Below, one piece after another: positions 39,439 through 48,925 of a stretch of DNA of 64,000 nt (within the stretch, counting starts at the first letter, position 1; each line of letters begins with the position of its first letter). This stretch comes from Pseudohongiella acticola. Lineage in GTDB: Bacteria; Pseudomonadota; Gammaproteobacteria; Pseudomonadales; Pseudohongiellaceae. The stretch is taken from assembly GCF_001758195.1 (NCBI RefSeq), contig NZ_MASR01000001.1, positions 1,736,001 through 1,800,000 of the forward strand, read 5' to 3'. Below the pieces are notes generated by a model. It made no database searches, was not told where the DNA came from, and worked only from the letters and a program-made list of their open reading frames with translations. Made by a program: the position numbers and the translations under genes.

Positions 39439-41276
39439 ACAGGTTAATTTGCCCGGCCGCTGGCCTTGTATTACTGATGGCCGCCATACCGGCATTCGCC
39501 CAGTCCCAGCCTCAGGCCCAGACGCAGGAGCAGTCGCCCGGCGTGCAGGTCATCGGCCCACAACCCACCGTGGAAAGTTATAACGCCCCCGTGCTGCCGG
39601 CAGGTTCCGCAGAGGGCATGATCGACTTCCCTTCGCTGATCAGTGCCCCCGGCGCCGACGACGGCATCCAGATCATACCGGCTTTCGACGCCATGACCAT
39701 CGAGCTGCTGGACACCGGGGACGAGCGCAATGACGGCGAATTCGTAGACTTTGTCGGCCGCAGTCGGGTAGACGGAACCGAGCGTGACGCCCTGTACATC
39801 GCCATTCGTGATGCGCTGTCAGTCTACCGGGGGTTGCCACTGACCCTGGGCGATGTCCGCTTCATTCAGCGGGACATTACTGATGCCTACCGCGCCAATG
39901 GTTATCCGCTGCTTTCAGTTATCGTGCCGCCCCAGGAAATTGCCGATAACCGCCTGCTTGTGCAGGTCAATGAGTTCCGCCTGGCCGATGTTCGCATCAG
40001 TTTCGGACGCGGTGATGGCAGCTACCGTGCAGACGACCCATGGTGGACTGATCCCGACAGTATCAACGCGCGCTTTCAGCCGATTCTTGAAGAACCGATC
40101 CTGCGCCAACAGTCACTGGATGACGCGGTGGAACAACTGAACCGCAGCCCATTCCGCAGCGCCCGCGTGGTGTTTGAGCCGGGGGCACAACTGGGACAGA
40201 GTGTTGCCAATGTCCAGATTGACGAGCAGCGCCCATGGGGCATTCAGGCGGGCTACAACAACCACGCCACCGAAAGTTCCGGCACCGACCGTTACTCGCT
40301 CAGCGGCAATCTTGGCAATGTCCTGGGCGAGAACAACCAGTTGTCACTGAACGCCACCGTCGGCAATCGTATTGATGAATTCAGCAACTATTCCGCCGTG
40401 CTGACCATGCCTAATCGCTGGGGTCACACGCTCACGCTCAATGCCAATTACTCGGATACTTCATCCAGCACCATTCCCGGCATTGATTCGGCCAGCACTT
40501 CTCTGCAGCTCACCACCGACTATCGGCTACCGTTGCGCAGCGGTGACAGCTGGGAGTTGCTGGGCAACGTGGCACTGTCTCTCAAGCAATTCGAACGGGC
40601 GAGCCTGTTTGGTGGTACCGAGGTGGGGGGCGCCGCCTACGATGGTGTCCAGTTGTCCACCGGGCTGACACTGAATCTGCAGCGCGACCTGAGTTCCAAC
40701 CAGATTACCGCTACCGTGTTCAACAGCCTGGCGGGCCTGACAGACCTCAATGATACAGAGAACTTCCGGCGCTTTTACAACAGTGTCTCTGGAGAGCCGG
40801 AATACTCACACCTGAGTCTGAGTTTTGCCCACATGCAGCAACTGGCCATTTTCGGCGAACGCTGGCAGAACTGGCGCACCGAAACCCAGTTCTCCGCGCA
40901 ATACGCCGCCACCGAACTGGCCGGCAGTGACAATTTCGCGCTGGGCGGACCGGGCATTTTGCGCGCCTACCAGTCCAGCGAGGGCGCCGGCGACCGAGGC
41001 TGGTTCGTCAATCAGACCCTGCATCTGCCGCCCCTGAACCGGCCAATACTGTATGGCCTGGTCCAGAACATCCAGTGGTCAACATTTGTGGAGACCGGCA
41101 CTGCCTACTACGACAACGGCGGCAGCGAGTCCCTATGGGATGCGGGCCTGGGCTTCAGTCTGCAAATGATGGGCAACTCGCGCTGCAGCTTCACCCTGGC
41201 TGTCGCAGGTAAAGACACACTGCAGACGGCATCGGGAAACACCCGCTTTTTTGCTGGCTGCAATTACTCGTACTAG
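39435..41276 (+). CDS. TpsB two-partner secretion transporter (FhaC/ShlB family)
   Basis: The 613-residue outer-membrane protein has a signal peptide (ending PAFAQ) and a Gln/Pro-rich linker. A POTRA region follows (about 120-185, LTLGDVRFIQRDITDAYRANGYPLLSVIVP), then a second POTRA and a 16-strand Omp85-type barrel. The barrel ends with an aromatic-rich C-terminus (FFAGCNYSY). FhaC-type proteins export their partner TpsA across the outer membrane. It overlaps the adhesin stop by four bases (ATGA), so the two are translationally coupled. Confidence 0.94.
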   Translation: MNRLICPAAGLVLLMAAIPAFAQSQPQAQTQEQSPGVQVIGPQPTVESYNAPVLPAGSAEGMIDFPSLISAPGADDGIQIIPAFDAMTIELLDTGDERNDGEFVDFVGRSRVDGTERDALYIAIRDALSVYRGLPLTLGDVRFIQRDITDAYRANGYPLLSVIVPPQEIADNRLLVQVNEFRLADVRISFGRGDGSYRADDPWWTDPDSINARFQPILEEPILRQQSLDDAVEQLNRSPFRSARVVFEPGAQLGQSVANVQIDEQRPWGIQAGYNNHATESSGTDRYSLSGNLGNVLGENNQLSLNATVGNRIDEFSNYSAVLTMPNRWGHTLTLNANYSDTSSSTIPGIDSASTSLQLTTDYRLPLRSGDSWELLGNVALSLKQFERASLFGGTEVGGAAYDGVQLSTGLTLNLQRDLSSNQITATVFNSLAGLTDLNDTENFRRFYNSVSGEPEYSHLSLSFAHMQQLAIFGERWQNWRTETQFSAQYAATELAGSDNFALGGPGILRAYQSSEGAGDRGWFVNQTLHLPPLNRPILYGLVQNIQWSTFVETGTAYYDNGGSESLWDAGLGFSLQMMGNSRCSFTLAVAGKDTLQTASGNTRFFAGCNYSY

Positions 41277-41616
41277 GGCGTGAAAGCCAATTACCAGCGA
41301 GCAAACAGCACTTCAGCTTGCCGGGGCTTTGTTGGTTTTTACCGCTTGTTCACGTGCATGGCACCATCCACCTCATGCAGCATGTCATGGTCATCCTGCA
41401 CAAAATCGCGAGGCTCTGTAGCTATGATACACCGTGTGCCCATGGGCTGGCCGCTCATCGTGCGTAATGGATAGCCTGGCCACATAATGAGATATCGCGG
41501 TCAGGAACTCGACGCCCCGGCGGCAACTTCATGCTACCATTGCCTGCCTCCGAACAGTGGTCAAGGTCTGGTTGAAGCCATACCCTGACCCGCACAACAG
41601 GCTCCCGGGTAAAAAG
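41277..41616. other. 340-base gap without a recognised gene
   Basis: Between the TpsB stop and the kinase start I see no convincing ORF, RNA or repeat. An in-frame GTG at 41557 could extend the kinase by 20 residues, but the ATG at 41617 fits the first membrane helix better. Confidence 0.5.
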
Positions 41617-43764
41617 ATGGCAAGCAAAAACACCAGCACTGACCAGCATCTGCGCCAGGCACGCAATGTGGTGCTGGTCGCGTTACTGGTGGGATTCTCC
41701 GGCGCCCTGCTGGGCGTGATCTTTGGCATCCTGTCGGGCTCTGTCACCGGACCTGAAGCCTGGCTTATTGCTGTGCTGGGCGTAGTAACGGGCAGCCTGA
41801 TTTTGCTGGAGCTGGTGAAACCGGCGATGGCGACCAGTGTCGTCACCGGGGTGCTAACCGTCTATTTTGCCGTTCACCTCAATGCCGGCGCCATCATTGT
41901 CTACCAGGCAACCGGCGAGATGCTGCGGACGCTGCCCTATCTGATCTGGTTCTTCCCACTGATGGTGTTTCACCAGTTCACCAATTTTGGTTTTCATAAA
42001 CGCAAGATCGGCATTCTGGTCAGCCTGAGCCCGATCCCGATGTCCGCGTTTGTGCTTGCCCATCCGACTCATGCCGTGGCCATCCCAACGCTGGACGCGG
42101 TAGTGACATTGCTGTTCAGTTTTTTCATCTTTGTGCTGTGTTTCGGCTTTTTTACCCGTCATCGTGACCAGGAGGTGCAGCGCGCCGCCAGGGCGGAAGA
42201 GGCAGATCGCAGCGCGGCCCTGCTACGGGTGAGCGAAGAGCGCTTCAGGCTGCTGGGCCTGGCCACTAATGACCTGATCTGGGACGCTGACCTGACCACC
42301 GGCAAGGTCTGGTGGAGCGACTCACTGCTCACCACCTTCGGCTATGACCCTGAAGGCCCAGGCACTGACTGGGAGTCATGTCGACGCTGGGCACACGCCG
42401 ATGATCGCGAACGGGTGGTCAGTAGCCTGAATCGGGTGATCGAAAACCGCGAGCACGACTGGACCTGTGAATACCGCTTCGTATGCGCGGACGGTCGCAC
42501 GCTGGAGGTAGTATCCCGTGGCATCGTCCTCAATGATGACGCTGGAAAACCTATCCGGGTGATCGGCAATACAACAGATGTCACGGAGCTGCGGGCACTG
42601 GAGCAGAAGTTACGCCAGTCGCAGAAAATGGAGGCCGTGGGTCAGCTGACCGGCGGTATTGCCCACGATTTTAATAATCTTTTGACCGTCATTCTGGGCA
42701 GTGCCGATGCACTTGTCGATATTCACACCAACAACCCGATTGCGCGCGAGCTGGCAACCAACACCATGCAGGCCGCAGAGCGAGGTGCAACCCTGACCGC
42801 CCGCCTGTTGTCCTTTGCGCGGCTGCAGGCGCTGACGCCAGAGCACCTCAACCCGAGGGACCTGCTCAATGGCATCGGCGGCCTGATCCGGCGCACCATC
42901 GATGAGGACATCGAGATAGATACCAGGATTGCGGTCGATGTGTTGCCTATCGATGTGGATCGGGGCCAGCTGGAAAACGCCGTACTGAACCTGGTGATCA
43001 ACGCCCGCGACGCCATGCCTGAGGGCGGGCGACTGACCATCGAGGCAGCCAACGTCACGTTCGCAGACGATGACCTGCTGCACGCCGACGGCGACGGCAT
43101 GAAGGCGGGTCGCTATGTCGTTATTGCCGTGTCCGACAACGGCTGCGGTATGTCTCCTGACACTCTGGAGCGGGCGTTTGAACCGTTTTTCACCAGCAAG
43201 GAGGCCGGCAAAGGCTCAGGACTTGGCCTGTCCATGGTCTGGGGGTTCGTGCAGCAGTCCAATGGTCATGCCCAGATCTACTCGGAACCTGGCGAGGGCA
43301 CCACGGTCAGGCTCTACTTCCCGGCGGCGGAGAAACTGTCTGTGCCCGCGGCCACCCCGGTCACGTCAAGTGCACTGGTGGGCGGTCACGAGAACATACT
43401 CCTGGTCGAGGACAACGAACACGTGCGCGAGCATGTTGCGGCGCAACTTGGCAGCCTCGGCTACCAGATCAAGGAAGCGGCGTCTGCCACTGAAGCACTT
43501 GCCATCATGGACACTGGCTGGCCAATTGACCTGCTGTTTACCGACGTGGTGATGCCCGGCGGCATGAATGGCAAGCAGCTTGCCGATGCTGCCCGCCAGC
43601 GCCAGCCAGCGCTCAGGGTACTGTTCACGTCAGGCTACACCGAAGATGCGATTGTGCATCAGGGCCGGCTTGACCCTGGCGTGGTTCTGCTGGGCAAACC
43701 CTACCGCCGCGCCGAACTTGTCGCCAAAGTGCGGCAGGTGCTGGACGAGGAGCTGTCAGCCTGA
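41617..43764 (+). CDS. Hybrid sensor histidine kinase
   Basis: The 715-residue protein has about six N-terminal membrane helices (residues 20-190) and a PAS domain (~210-325). Next come HisKA with the phospho-accepting histidine in GGIAHDFNNLLTVI, then HATPase (VSDNGCGM, GKGSGLGLSMV). A C-terminal receiver domain follows with the aspartate in LLFTDVVMP and lysine in LLGKPYRR. The layout is typical of hybrid kinases that also receive phosphate on their own receiver. No separate response regulator lies beside it. Whether it controls the adjacent adhesin locus is unknown. Confidence 0.92.
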   Translation: MASKNTSTDQHLRQARNVVLVALLVGFSGALLGVIFGILSGSVTGPEAWLIAVLGVVTGSLILLELVKPAMATSVVTGVLTVYFAVHLNAGAIIVYQATGEMLRTLPYLIWFFPLMVFHQFTNFGFHKRKIGILVSLSPIPMSAFVLAHPTHAVAIPTLDAVVTLLFSFFIFVLCFGFFTRHRDQEVQRAARAEEADRSAALLRVSEERFRLLGLATNDLIWDADLTTGKVWWSDSLLTTFGYDPEGPGTDWESCRRWAHADDRERVVSSLNRVIENREHDWTCEYRFVCADGRTLEVVSRGIVLNDDAGKPIRVIGNTTDVTELRALEQKLRQSQKMEAVGQLTGGIAHDFNNLLTVILGSADALVDIHTNNPIARELATNTMQAAERGATLTARLLSFARLQALTPEHLNPRDLLNGIGGLIRRTIDEDIEIDTRIAVDVLPIDVDRGQLENAVLNLVINARDAMPEGGRLTIEAANVTFADDDLLHADGDGMKAGRYVVIAVSDNGCGMSPDTLERAFEPFFTSKEAGKGSGLGLSMVWGFVQQSNGHAQIYSEPGEGTTVRLYFPAAEKLSVPAATPVTSSALVGGHENILLVEDNEHVREHVAAQLGSLGYQIKEAASATEALAIMDTGWPIDLLFTDVVMPGGMNGKQLADAARQRQPALRVLFTSGYTEDAIVHQGRLDPGVVLLGKPYRRAELVAKVRQVLDEELSA

Positions 43765-43793
43765 CGGCAATGCCTGAATTCTGCGCAGCGCGC

Positions 43794-44045
43794 TCAACTC
43801 AGGGAAACCGGCTTCTCCAGCTCCAGCAACTGATCGGATATCTCGGAGACTTTTTCGGTGATCAGGGTCTCGGCATCATAGAGGCCCCGATTGTAGAAAA
43901 AGCCACCCATTTCCCGGGCAAAGAAATCGACCAGGAACTCAGCATCAAAGCCGCCGATGTCCTGATTCAGCTCATCGCGAAAGTACACCTTGACCTTCTG
44001 GGCCATCAGCTCTTTTTCCTGGCGGGTAAATTCTATCTTGTCCAT
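43794..44045 (-). CDS. DUF2164 family protein
   Basis: The 83-residue protein begins MDKIEFTRQEKELMAQKVK and contains DELNQDIGGFDAEFLVDFF and GFFYNRGLYDAETL, the DUF2164 pattern. The ATG at 44045 is chosen over longer frames because AAGGA lies eight bases upstream and the family starts here. A truncated paralogue of its last 29 codons lies at 20115-20204. Function is unknown. Confidence 0.88.
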   Translation of the reverse strand: MDKIEFTRQEKELMAQKVKVYFRDELNQDIGGFDAEFLVDFFAREMGGFFYNRGLYDAETLITEKVSEISDQLLELEKPVSLS

Positions 44046-44106
44046 CGTGGAGTCCTTGAAATCATTAGGCATTCTTATAATTTTGCAGTCGCGTCGGTGG
44101 CGAGGA

Positions 44107-45297
44107 TCACCCCGCCCTGCTCTCTTTCCGGTACTGATTGGGCGTAATCCCCGTGTCTTTTTTGAAAGCAGTATAGAACGAAGACTTGGCATTAAAACCA
44201 ACGTCCATCGCGATATCCAGCACCGTATTGTCAGTGTTTTGTAGTTGTTCTTTGGCGGCATTGACCCGGTAGCGATTCACGTAATCAAAGAAGTTCACTC
44301 CCAAGGTTTCGTTCAAGGTTTGCGATATGTGGTACGCCGACCGCGAAATATGCTTTGCAAGCCTGGGCAAGGAAAGAGAAGCCTCCAGAAAGAGACGGTC
44401 GTGTTCCATGGCATGGTTCAGTTTGCTGACAATACTGTCGGTCAATTGTTCGTTTAAAGCAGAGCGCTGATATTTATTGTCGGTAATCGATTTGAGTACC
44501 TCTTGTGTCCCATGATTACTTTGATACAGCTCTTCAAAGCCTGGTTTTTGACGCAATCCCCATATGGCAACGCTCCAGATCATGATCAGCACCACCAGAT
44601 TGCTGATCACAGCCTCTGTTGGCACAGAGGCAACCAGGTTGTCGTACAGGAGGGTGCCCGCGGTAAACAGCCAGACACCGCCTACCGCGAGTAACAGCCA
44701 CAGGATCCAGCGCCCTTCCTGCGCCTCGGTGCTGGCGAACAATTCTCGCAATTGAGCGCGATAGTCATGCAGGCGACGAAATACTGCATGCACATAGAAC
44801 CCTGCCTGCAGGACCCAGCCCAATACCATCAAGAAGGTGATAATCACCAGGCCATAAACAATAAAACGCACCAGACCCGATGTGGCTGTCAGCGCAGTGT
44901 CGTCCCCTTCTACCAGGATCGCATGGCGTAACTCGCCGGGCAGCAATAATGCAGAAATAACAATGACCAGCCCGATGCCACTCAGCACAAAGTGTTTAAG
45001 ATGGGCACGCCCCGGACGCCACCTTGTACTGCTGGTGATCCCTTGTACATAAAACCAGAAGCAAGGCGGGATGAGGTATAGCGCGGGTAACGCAAGCAGC
45101 AGAAACAACACTTGCAGACCGGGTGCGAGCGCTTTGACTACCGGTTGACCAATCAACACGGCAATTGCCGCCAGGCAGCCTGCCAACGGCAAATACACCG
45201 GCTGTTTCGTCGATCGCAACAGCAGCAAATGAATGCTAAACCCGATGATAGCCAAGGAAATACACGTCAAAAAGTAAGCAACAGCGCTAACAGACAC
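44107..45297 (-). CDS. Membrane-anchored AraC-type regulator
   Basis: The 396-residue protein has about seven N-terminal membrane helices (residues 5-235). A C-terminal AraC DNA-binding domain (~290-392) has two helix-turn-helix units: LPRLAKHISRSAYHISQTLNE and LDIAMDVGFNAKSSFYTAFKK, ending GITPNQYRK. Such proteins are thought to sense at the membrane. It is divergent from the DUF2306 gene (114-base gap), its most likely target. Confidence 0.9.
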   Translation of the reverse strand: MSVSAVAYFLTCISLAIIGFSIHLLLLRSTKQPVYLPLAGCLAAIAVLIGQPVVKALAPGLQVLFLLLALPALYLIPPCFWFYVQGITSSTRWRPGRAHLKHFVLSGIGLVIVISALLLPGELRHAILVEGDDTALTATSGLVRFIVYGLVIITFLMVLGWVLQAGFYVHAVFRRLHDYRAQLRELFASTEAQEGRWILWLLLAVGGVWLFTAGTLLYDNLVASVPTEAVISNLVVLIMIWSVAIWGLRQKPGFEELYQSNHGTQEVLKSITDNKYQRSALNEQLTDSIVSKLNHAMEHDRLFLEASLSLPRLAKHISRSAYHISQTLNETLGVNFFDYVNRYRVNAAKEQLQNTDNTVLDIAMDVGFNAKSSFYTAFKKDTGITPNQYRKESRAG

Positions 45298-45410
45298 GGC
45301 GACCTTCCACTTAAAAAATAGGTACGAGCCCTTGGATCCGGACGACGATTTCCACGGCCTGGCGCAACATGTGAAGCATCTTAACCAATCAGCAAAGTAG
45401 GAACAAACAG

Positions 45411-46097
45411 ATGACTTTCACCAGTACCCATAAATTCGACAATCCAGCTGCTACCACAACACATAATTGGCCACTGGTAAGCACGTTATTTGTGTTATTT
45501 GCCATTCCCGGGATTCCGGCCATTTTTATTGTACTGGGCGTATTAGCGGGGCCAACGGACTCCCCGCTTCTAGTGTCCCTTGTCAATGCACGCTACTTTG
45601 AATCGCCACTGGCAGTATTGGTTCACGGCGCCAGTGGTATCGCCCTGTTTCTGACGATCCCATTGCAGTTCTCGTCGGCATTTCGGCTTAAACATACCCA
45701 ATGGCATCGCGTCAGCGGACGAATTGCACTACTCAGCGCCTATATCCTGGCTGTTTCAGCGGTGTGGATGCACCACGTTCTAACACCTGAAGAGCTTGGT
45801 ACGCGCTACATTGGCCTGATTATCGTGAGCCTGGGATTGGTCATGGCCTTTACCCTGGCGTTCTACCATGTGCTCAACGGCGAGATCGCAGCGCATAGAC
45901 GATGGATGGTCAGGGCGGTTGCGATCACGCTGGCAGTGGTCACACCTTTGTTTGTCGAAGTCCTTGCCGTGTTCACGCTTGGACAGGTTGAAACATTAAG
46001 GCCATTTCTGGCGCAACTGCTTCATGACTACGACAGACTCATTGGCTTGGTTATCAATCTTGTTATCGCCGAGTGGTTGATACGAAGCAAGCCATAG
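45411..46097 (+). CDS. DUF2306 membrane protein
   Basis: The 228-residue protein has about six membrane helices. It shows the DUF2306 pattern: LKHTQWHRVSGRIALL in the middle and NGEIAAHRRWMVRAVAITLAVV later, with conserved histidines that may bind metal or haem. It is divergent from the AraC-type gene and probably regulated by it. A peptidase remnant follows on the same strand. Confidence 0.86.
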   Translation: MTFTSTHKFDNPAATTTHNWPLVSTLFVLFAIPGIPAIFIVLGVLAGPTDSPLLVSLVNARYFESPLAVLVHGASGIALFLTIPLQFSSAFRLKHTQWHRVSGRIALLSAYILAVSAVWMHHVLTPEELGTRYIGLIIVSLGLVMAFTLAFYHVLNGEIAAHRRWMVRAVAITLAVVTPLFVEVLAVFTLGQVETLRPFLAQLLHDYDRLIGLVINLVIAEWLIRSKP

Positions 46098-46140
46098 CCA
46101 GCGATGGATCATCGGCTGTCGGTGTGCTACCGCACTGTAC

Positions 46141-46410
46141 ATCGCGCTGCCCGGCGGCAATATCGGTGTTTTCCGGGGATTGCTCAATGTCGCCGAAAAT
46201 CAACCCCAGCTCGCCACCGTTATCGGCCATGAGATTGCCCACGTCACCGCCAGGCACTCCGCGGCCCGTGTTTCCACTCAGCTGGCAACACAGATGGGCG
46301 TCTCGGTACTCGCCCAGACCACGGGCATGGACCCGGGACTGATTGGCATGGGGGCGAGAGCTTGCCTGCCGGCCCTGATACTTTTGTCACTCGCGACCTG
46401 GCGCTGTTAA
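46141..46410 (+). pseudogene. Fragment of an M48-type zinc metalloprotease gene
   Basis: The open stretch encodes IALPGGNIGVFRGLLNVAEN and then QLATVIGHEIAHVTARHSA with the HExxH zinc motif, as in M48 LoiP/BepA-type peptidases. Only about 75 residues around the active site remain. The N-terminal part is missing, and after about residue 65 the frame departs from the family (ARACLPALILL) and stops. It is a truncated remnant with no ribosome binding site at its 5' end. Confidence 0.75.
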
Positions 46411-46973
46411 CTCTTGGGTATCGTTTCAGGACGTATGAACGGAAACAAATGCGCCACGTAATCGGCTTTGCCAAGTTCAACCTTCTCGCTGCGCAGTATC
46501 GAATAGGCTGTCATCAGGTGAAAGTAGAACTGGGACAGTGACCAGTCGCGCGCATACTGCTCCGCGGTCAGATCCAGAATCATGCCGTTGGGCAGTTCGT
46601 GCACGAGTGGTTTTTCTGCATTTACATCCAGCGCGTCGAGGGCCAGGCCATTCAGCAACGCCATGGTTTCGTCAATTCTGGCCTGAGCCTCCGCCAGCGT
46701 TCCAGGTTGTTCGCCAGCGTTACGCCCTTCCTCCAGTAACACGCCGATAGCTGCCGGGAAGGCCTCACCCTTAAGCCGACAGATGGCCTCTTGTGCCTGA
46801 ACGCAGGCAAAGCGAATCTGGGTCGAGAGCGGAAACATGTCCGGTGCCAGTCGCGCCGATAGCAACGCTTCCGCTTCTGCGGCTGACAATTGTGTCTGCG
46901 CTTTTTTCAGCCAGCCCGACAGCGAGCCGAGCATTTGTGTGTAGGTTGGCACGAGCAGTGAGGTGAGTGACAT
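46407..46973 (-). CDS. DUF1993 family protein
   Basis: The 188-residue soluble protein starts MSLTSLLVPTYTQMLGSL and ends with FYFHLMTAYSILRSEKVELG and DYV. This matches DUF1993, a DinB-like four-helix fold. AAGGAAA precedes the ATG. Function unknown. Its stop overlaps the end of the M48 remnant by four bases. Confidence 0.86.
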   Translation of the reverse strand: MSLTSLLVPTYTQMLGSLSGWLKKAQTQLSAAEAEALLSARLAPDMFPLSTQIRFACVQAQEAICRLKGEAFPAAIGVLLEEGRNAGEQPGTLAEAQARIDETMALLNGLALDALDVNAEKPLVHELPNGMILDLTAEQYARDWSLSQFYFHLMTAYSILRSEKVELGKADYVAHLFPFIRPETIPKS

Positions 46974-47090
46974 AATTTTCCTTTGATTATTCCCTATTTG
47001 TGTACAACATATCAGTATTGCATCATCTGGACTTCCCCAGCCGGAACTCCTATGCTTCAGCCACGCATTCTATAAAAAAAGAGAGCCGGT

Positions 47091-48005
47091 ATGCCTGCAC
47101 AACCGATACTTCGCTTGCTGTTCGTCGCATTGCTGACGCTTTGTCTGCCCATCGCAGCGTTCGCTCAGAATCCGCCGACAGAACATACCATCACCTCAGA
47201 CGGACATCCACTGGCCCTCTGGGAAAAGTCCGTCGAAGACCCCAAAGGTCACATACTTCTGCACCATGGTCGCACCTGGAGCGCCCTGCCTGATTTTGAT
47301 CTGCAGGTTCCCGGCGAAGATCTGTCGCTGATGGAAGGTTTTAATGCCCTTGGCTACAGTGTCTGGGCACTGGACGCACGGGGTTATGGCGGCACGCCAC
47401 GCGATGCCAGTGACTGGCATACACCCGACAAGGCAGCCAAAGACCTCGCCGTGGTACTGGACTGGTTACAGGCGCGCACCGGACAACAGATCAACGTGTG
47501 GGGCTGGTCATATGGCTCCATGGTGGCGCAGCTGACGGCCCAGCGTTTTCCTCAGGCGATTCGCAGTGTCACGTTGTTTGGTTACCCAACTGACCCGGAT
47601 GCAGAAGTGCCGGTTGCCTCTGGTGAAAGTGAACCTGAGCGTCGGACCAATACCGCAGAAGCGGCGGCCTCTGACTTTATTGTGCCTGGCTCAATCAGCG
47701 AGGCTGCCATCGCCGCCTATGTTGATGCGGCACTGGCTGCTGACCCGGTCAGGGCTGACTGGAATCAGCTGCATCAGTGGAATGCGCTGGATGGTGAAGC
47801 ACTGGATGTGCCTGTGCTGCTGTTACAGGCCGAGTTCGACCCACTGGCAAACACCGATGCACATGCCCGCTTCTTTGTGAAAATCGCCAACCCCAATAAG
47901 CAGTGGGTCGTGCTGGCCGGCGGTGATCATGCCGCGCTGCTGGAAACGCCTCGAGCACGATTGATCAAGGCATCGGTGGATTTTATCGAGTGGCTGAATC
48001 TGTAA
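47091..48005 (+). CDS. Exported alpha/beta hydrolase
   Basis: The 304-residue protein has a signal peptide (ending AAFAQN) and an alpha/beta hydrolase fold. HGRTWSALPDF gives an oxyanion-side loop, the nucleophile elbow is GWSYGS (serine at about residue 144), the acid is in AEFDPLAN, and GGDHAALLE supplies the histidine. The ester or amide substrate is unknown. It stands alone between convergent neighbours. Confidence 0.85.
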   Translation: MPAQPILRLLFVALLTLCLPIAAFAQNPPTEHTITSDGHPLALWEKSVEDPKGHILLHHGRTWSALPDFDLQVPGEDLSLMEGFNALGYSVWALDARGYGGTPRDASDWHTPDKAAKDLAVVLDWLQARTGQQINVWGWSYGSMVAQLTAQRFPQAIRSVTLFGYPTDPDAEVPVASGESEPERRTNTAEAAASDFIVPGSISEAAIAAYVDAALAADPVRADWNQLHQWNALDGEALDVPVLLLQAEFDPLANTDAHARFFVKIANPNKQWVVLAGGDHAALLETPRARLIKASVDFIEWLNL

Positions 48006-48181
48006 ACACTACGATGAGTTCTCTTGAATGGGTTTATCAGGGATTTTATGTATACCGTAGCCCAAAATACGTTCAGACCCACAGTGCCTACAATTCATGG
48101 GTAAATCGGCCGCTCAACGCCCGTATTAACGCGCCAGCGGAGCTGGTCGCGGGCAATTGATGGTTATGCGGCCCTTCACGG

Positions 48182-48781
48182 TCACCGGAATGTAGGCAGG
48201 TGCAGATTCCAGCGCAGCGCACCCAGTCGCAACGCCACTACTACTATCACTCCTCCTACGAAGGCCACGGGCTGAGGCAATCCTAATGCCTGCATCAGCA
48301 GATAAGCAGCTACGCCCGCGATGGCCGCCGACGCATAGATTTCTCGCTGCATGATCAGCGGCACTCTTGCCGTCACGATATCCCGCAACACCCCGCCAGT
48401 AACGCCGGTCATGGTACCCATCAATATGACGATAAGCGCCGGCGCCTGTGCCGCCTCAGCATAGCTGGCACCCAGCAGGGCAAACAATGCCAGTCCAAAA
48501 GCATCTGCCACACGCAAACTAAACAGGGGTGCCGGCCGGTAGCGCACATAGACGATGGTCGCCAATGCCGCCACGATGATAACAACAAGATAAGTGGTAT
48601 CAGTGAGCCAGAAAATAGGGTGGCGATCGAGCAATAGGTCTCTCAGTGTTCCGCCGCCGATAGCCGTCATAGCGGCCACCACGATCACGCCCAGTACATC
48701 CAGCTCACGGTCCCGCGCCGCCAATACGCCACTGATCGCGAAAACGGCCACGCCAACAAGATCGAGAATGTACAACAACAT
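48182..48781 (-). CDS. TRIC-type (UPF0126/YadS) membrane protein
   Basis: The 199-residue protein has seven membrane helices in two repeated halves. Each carries the family signature: GGGTLRDLLL and GGVLRDIVTARVPL. This is the bacterial TRIC cation channel family, formerly UPF0126. Physiological role is uncertain. A 34-base element shared with the hicB leader lies just upstream (48824-48857). Confidence 0.9.
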   Translation of the reverse strand: MLLYILDLVGVAVFAISGVLAARDRELDVLGVIVVAAMTAIGGGTLRDLLLDRHPIFWLTDTTYLVVIIVAALATIVYVRYRPAPLFSLRVADAFGLALFALLGASYAEAAQAPALIVILMGTMTGVTGGVLRDIVTARVPLIMQREIYASAAIAGVAAYLLMQALGLPQPVAFVGGVIVVVALRLGALRWNLHLPTFR

Positions 48782-48823
48782 TAAAAGCGCCTCATACAGT
48801 AGCTGGCGATGACAGTGGCTCGA

Positions 48824-48857
48824 ACTTTCGCCATATCCTTATGGTAGCACTATCGAT
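48824..48857 (-). repeat. Short dispersed repeat, copy 1
   Basis: On the minus strand this reads as an upstream AT-rich stretch, then ACCATAAGGATATGGCGAAA, i.e. a ribosome binding site plus ATG GCG AAA. Copy 2 at 54300-54334 differs by two substitutions and one indel. Here the ATG opens only a 17-codon frame (MAKVRATVIASYCMRRF). It may be the leader of a lost gene. Confidence 0.65.
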
Positions 48858-48925
48858 AACTGTCGGTAGCTGGTGAGTTCCTATAGACTCAATAACAAAC
48901 AAGAACCTGGAATCAGGAGAACCCC

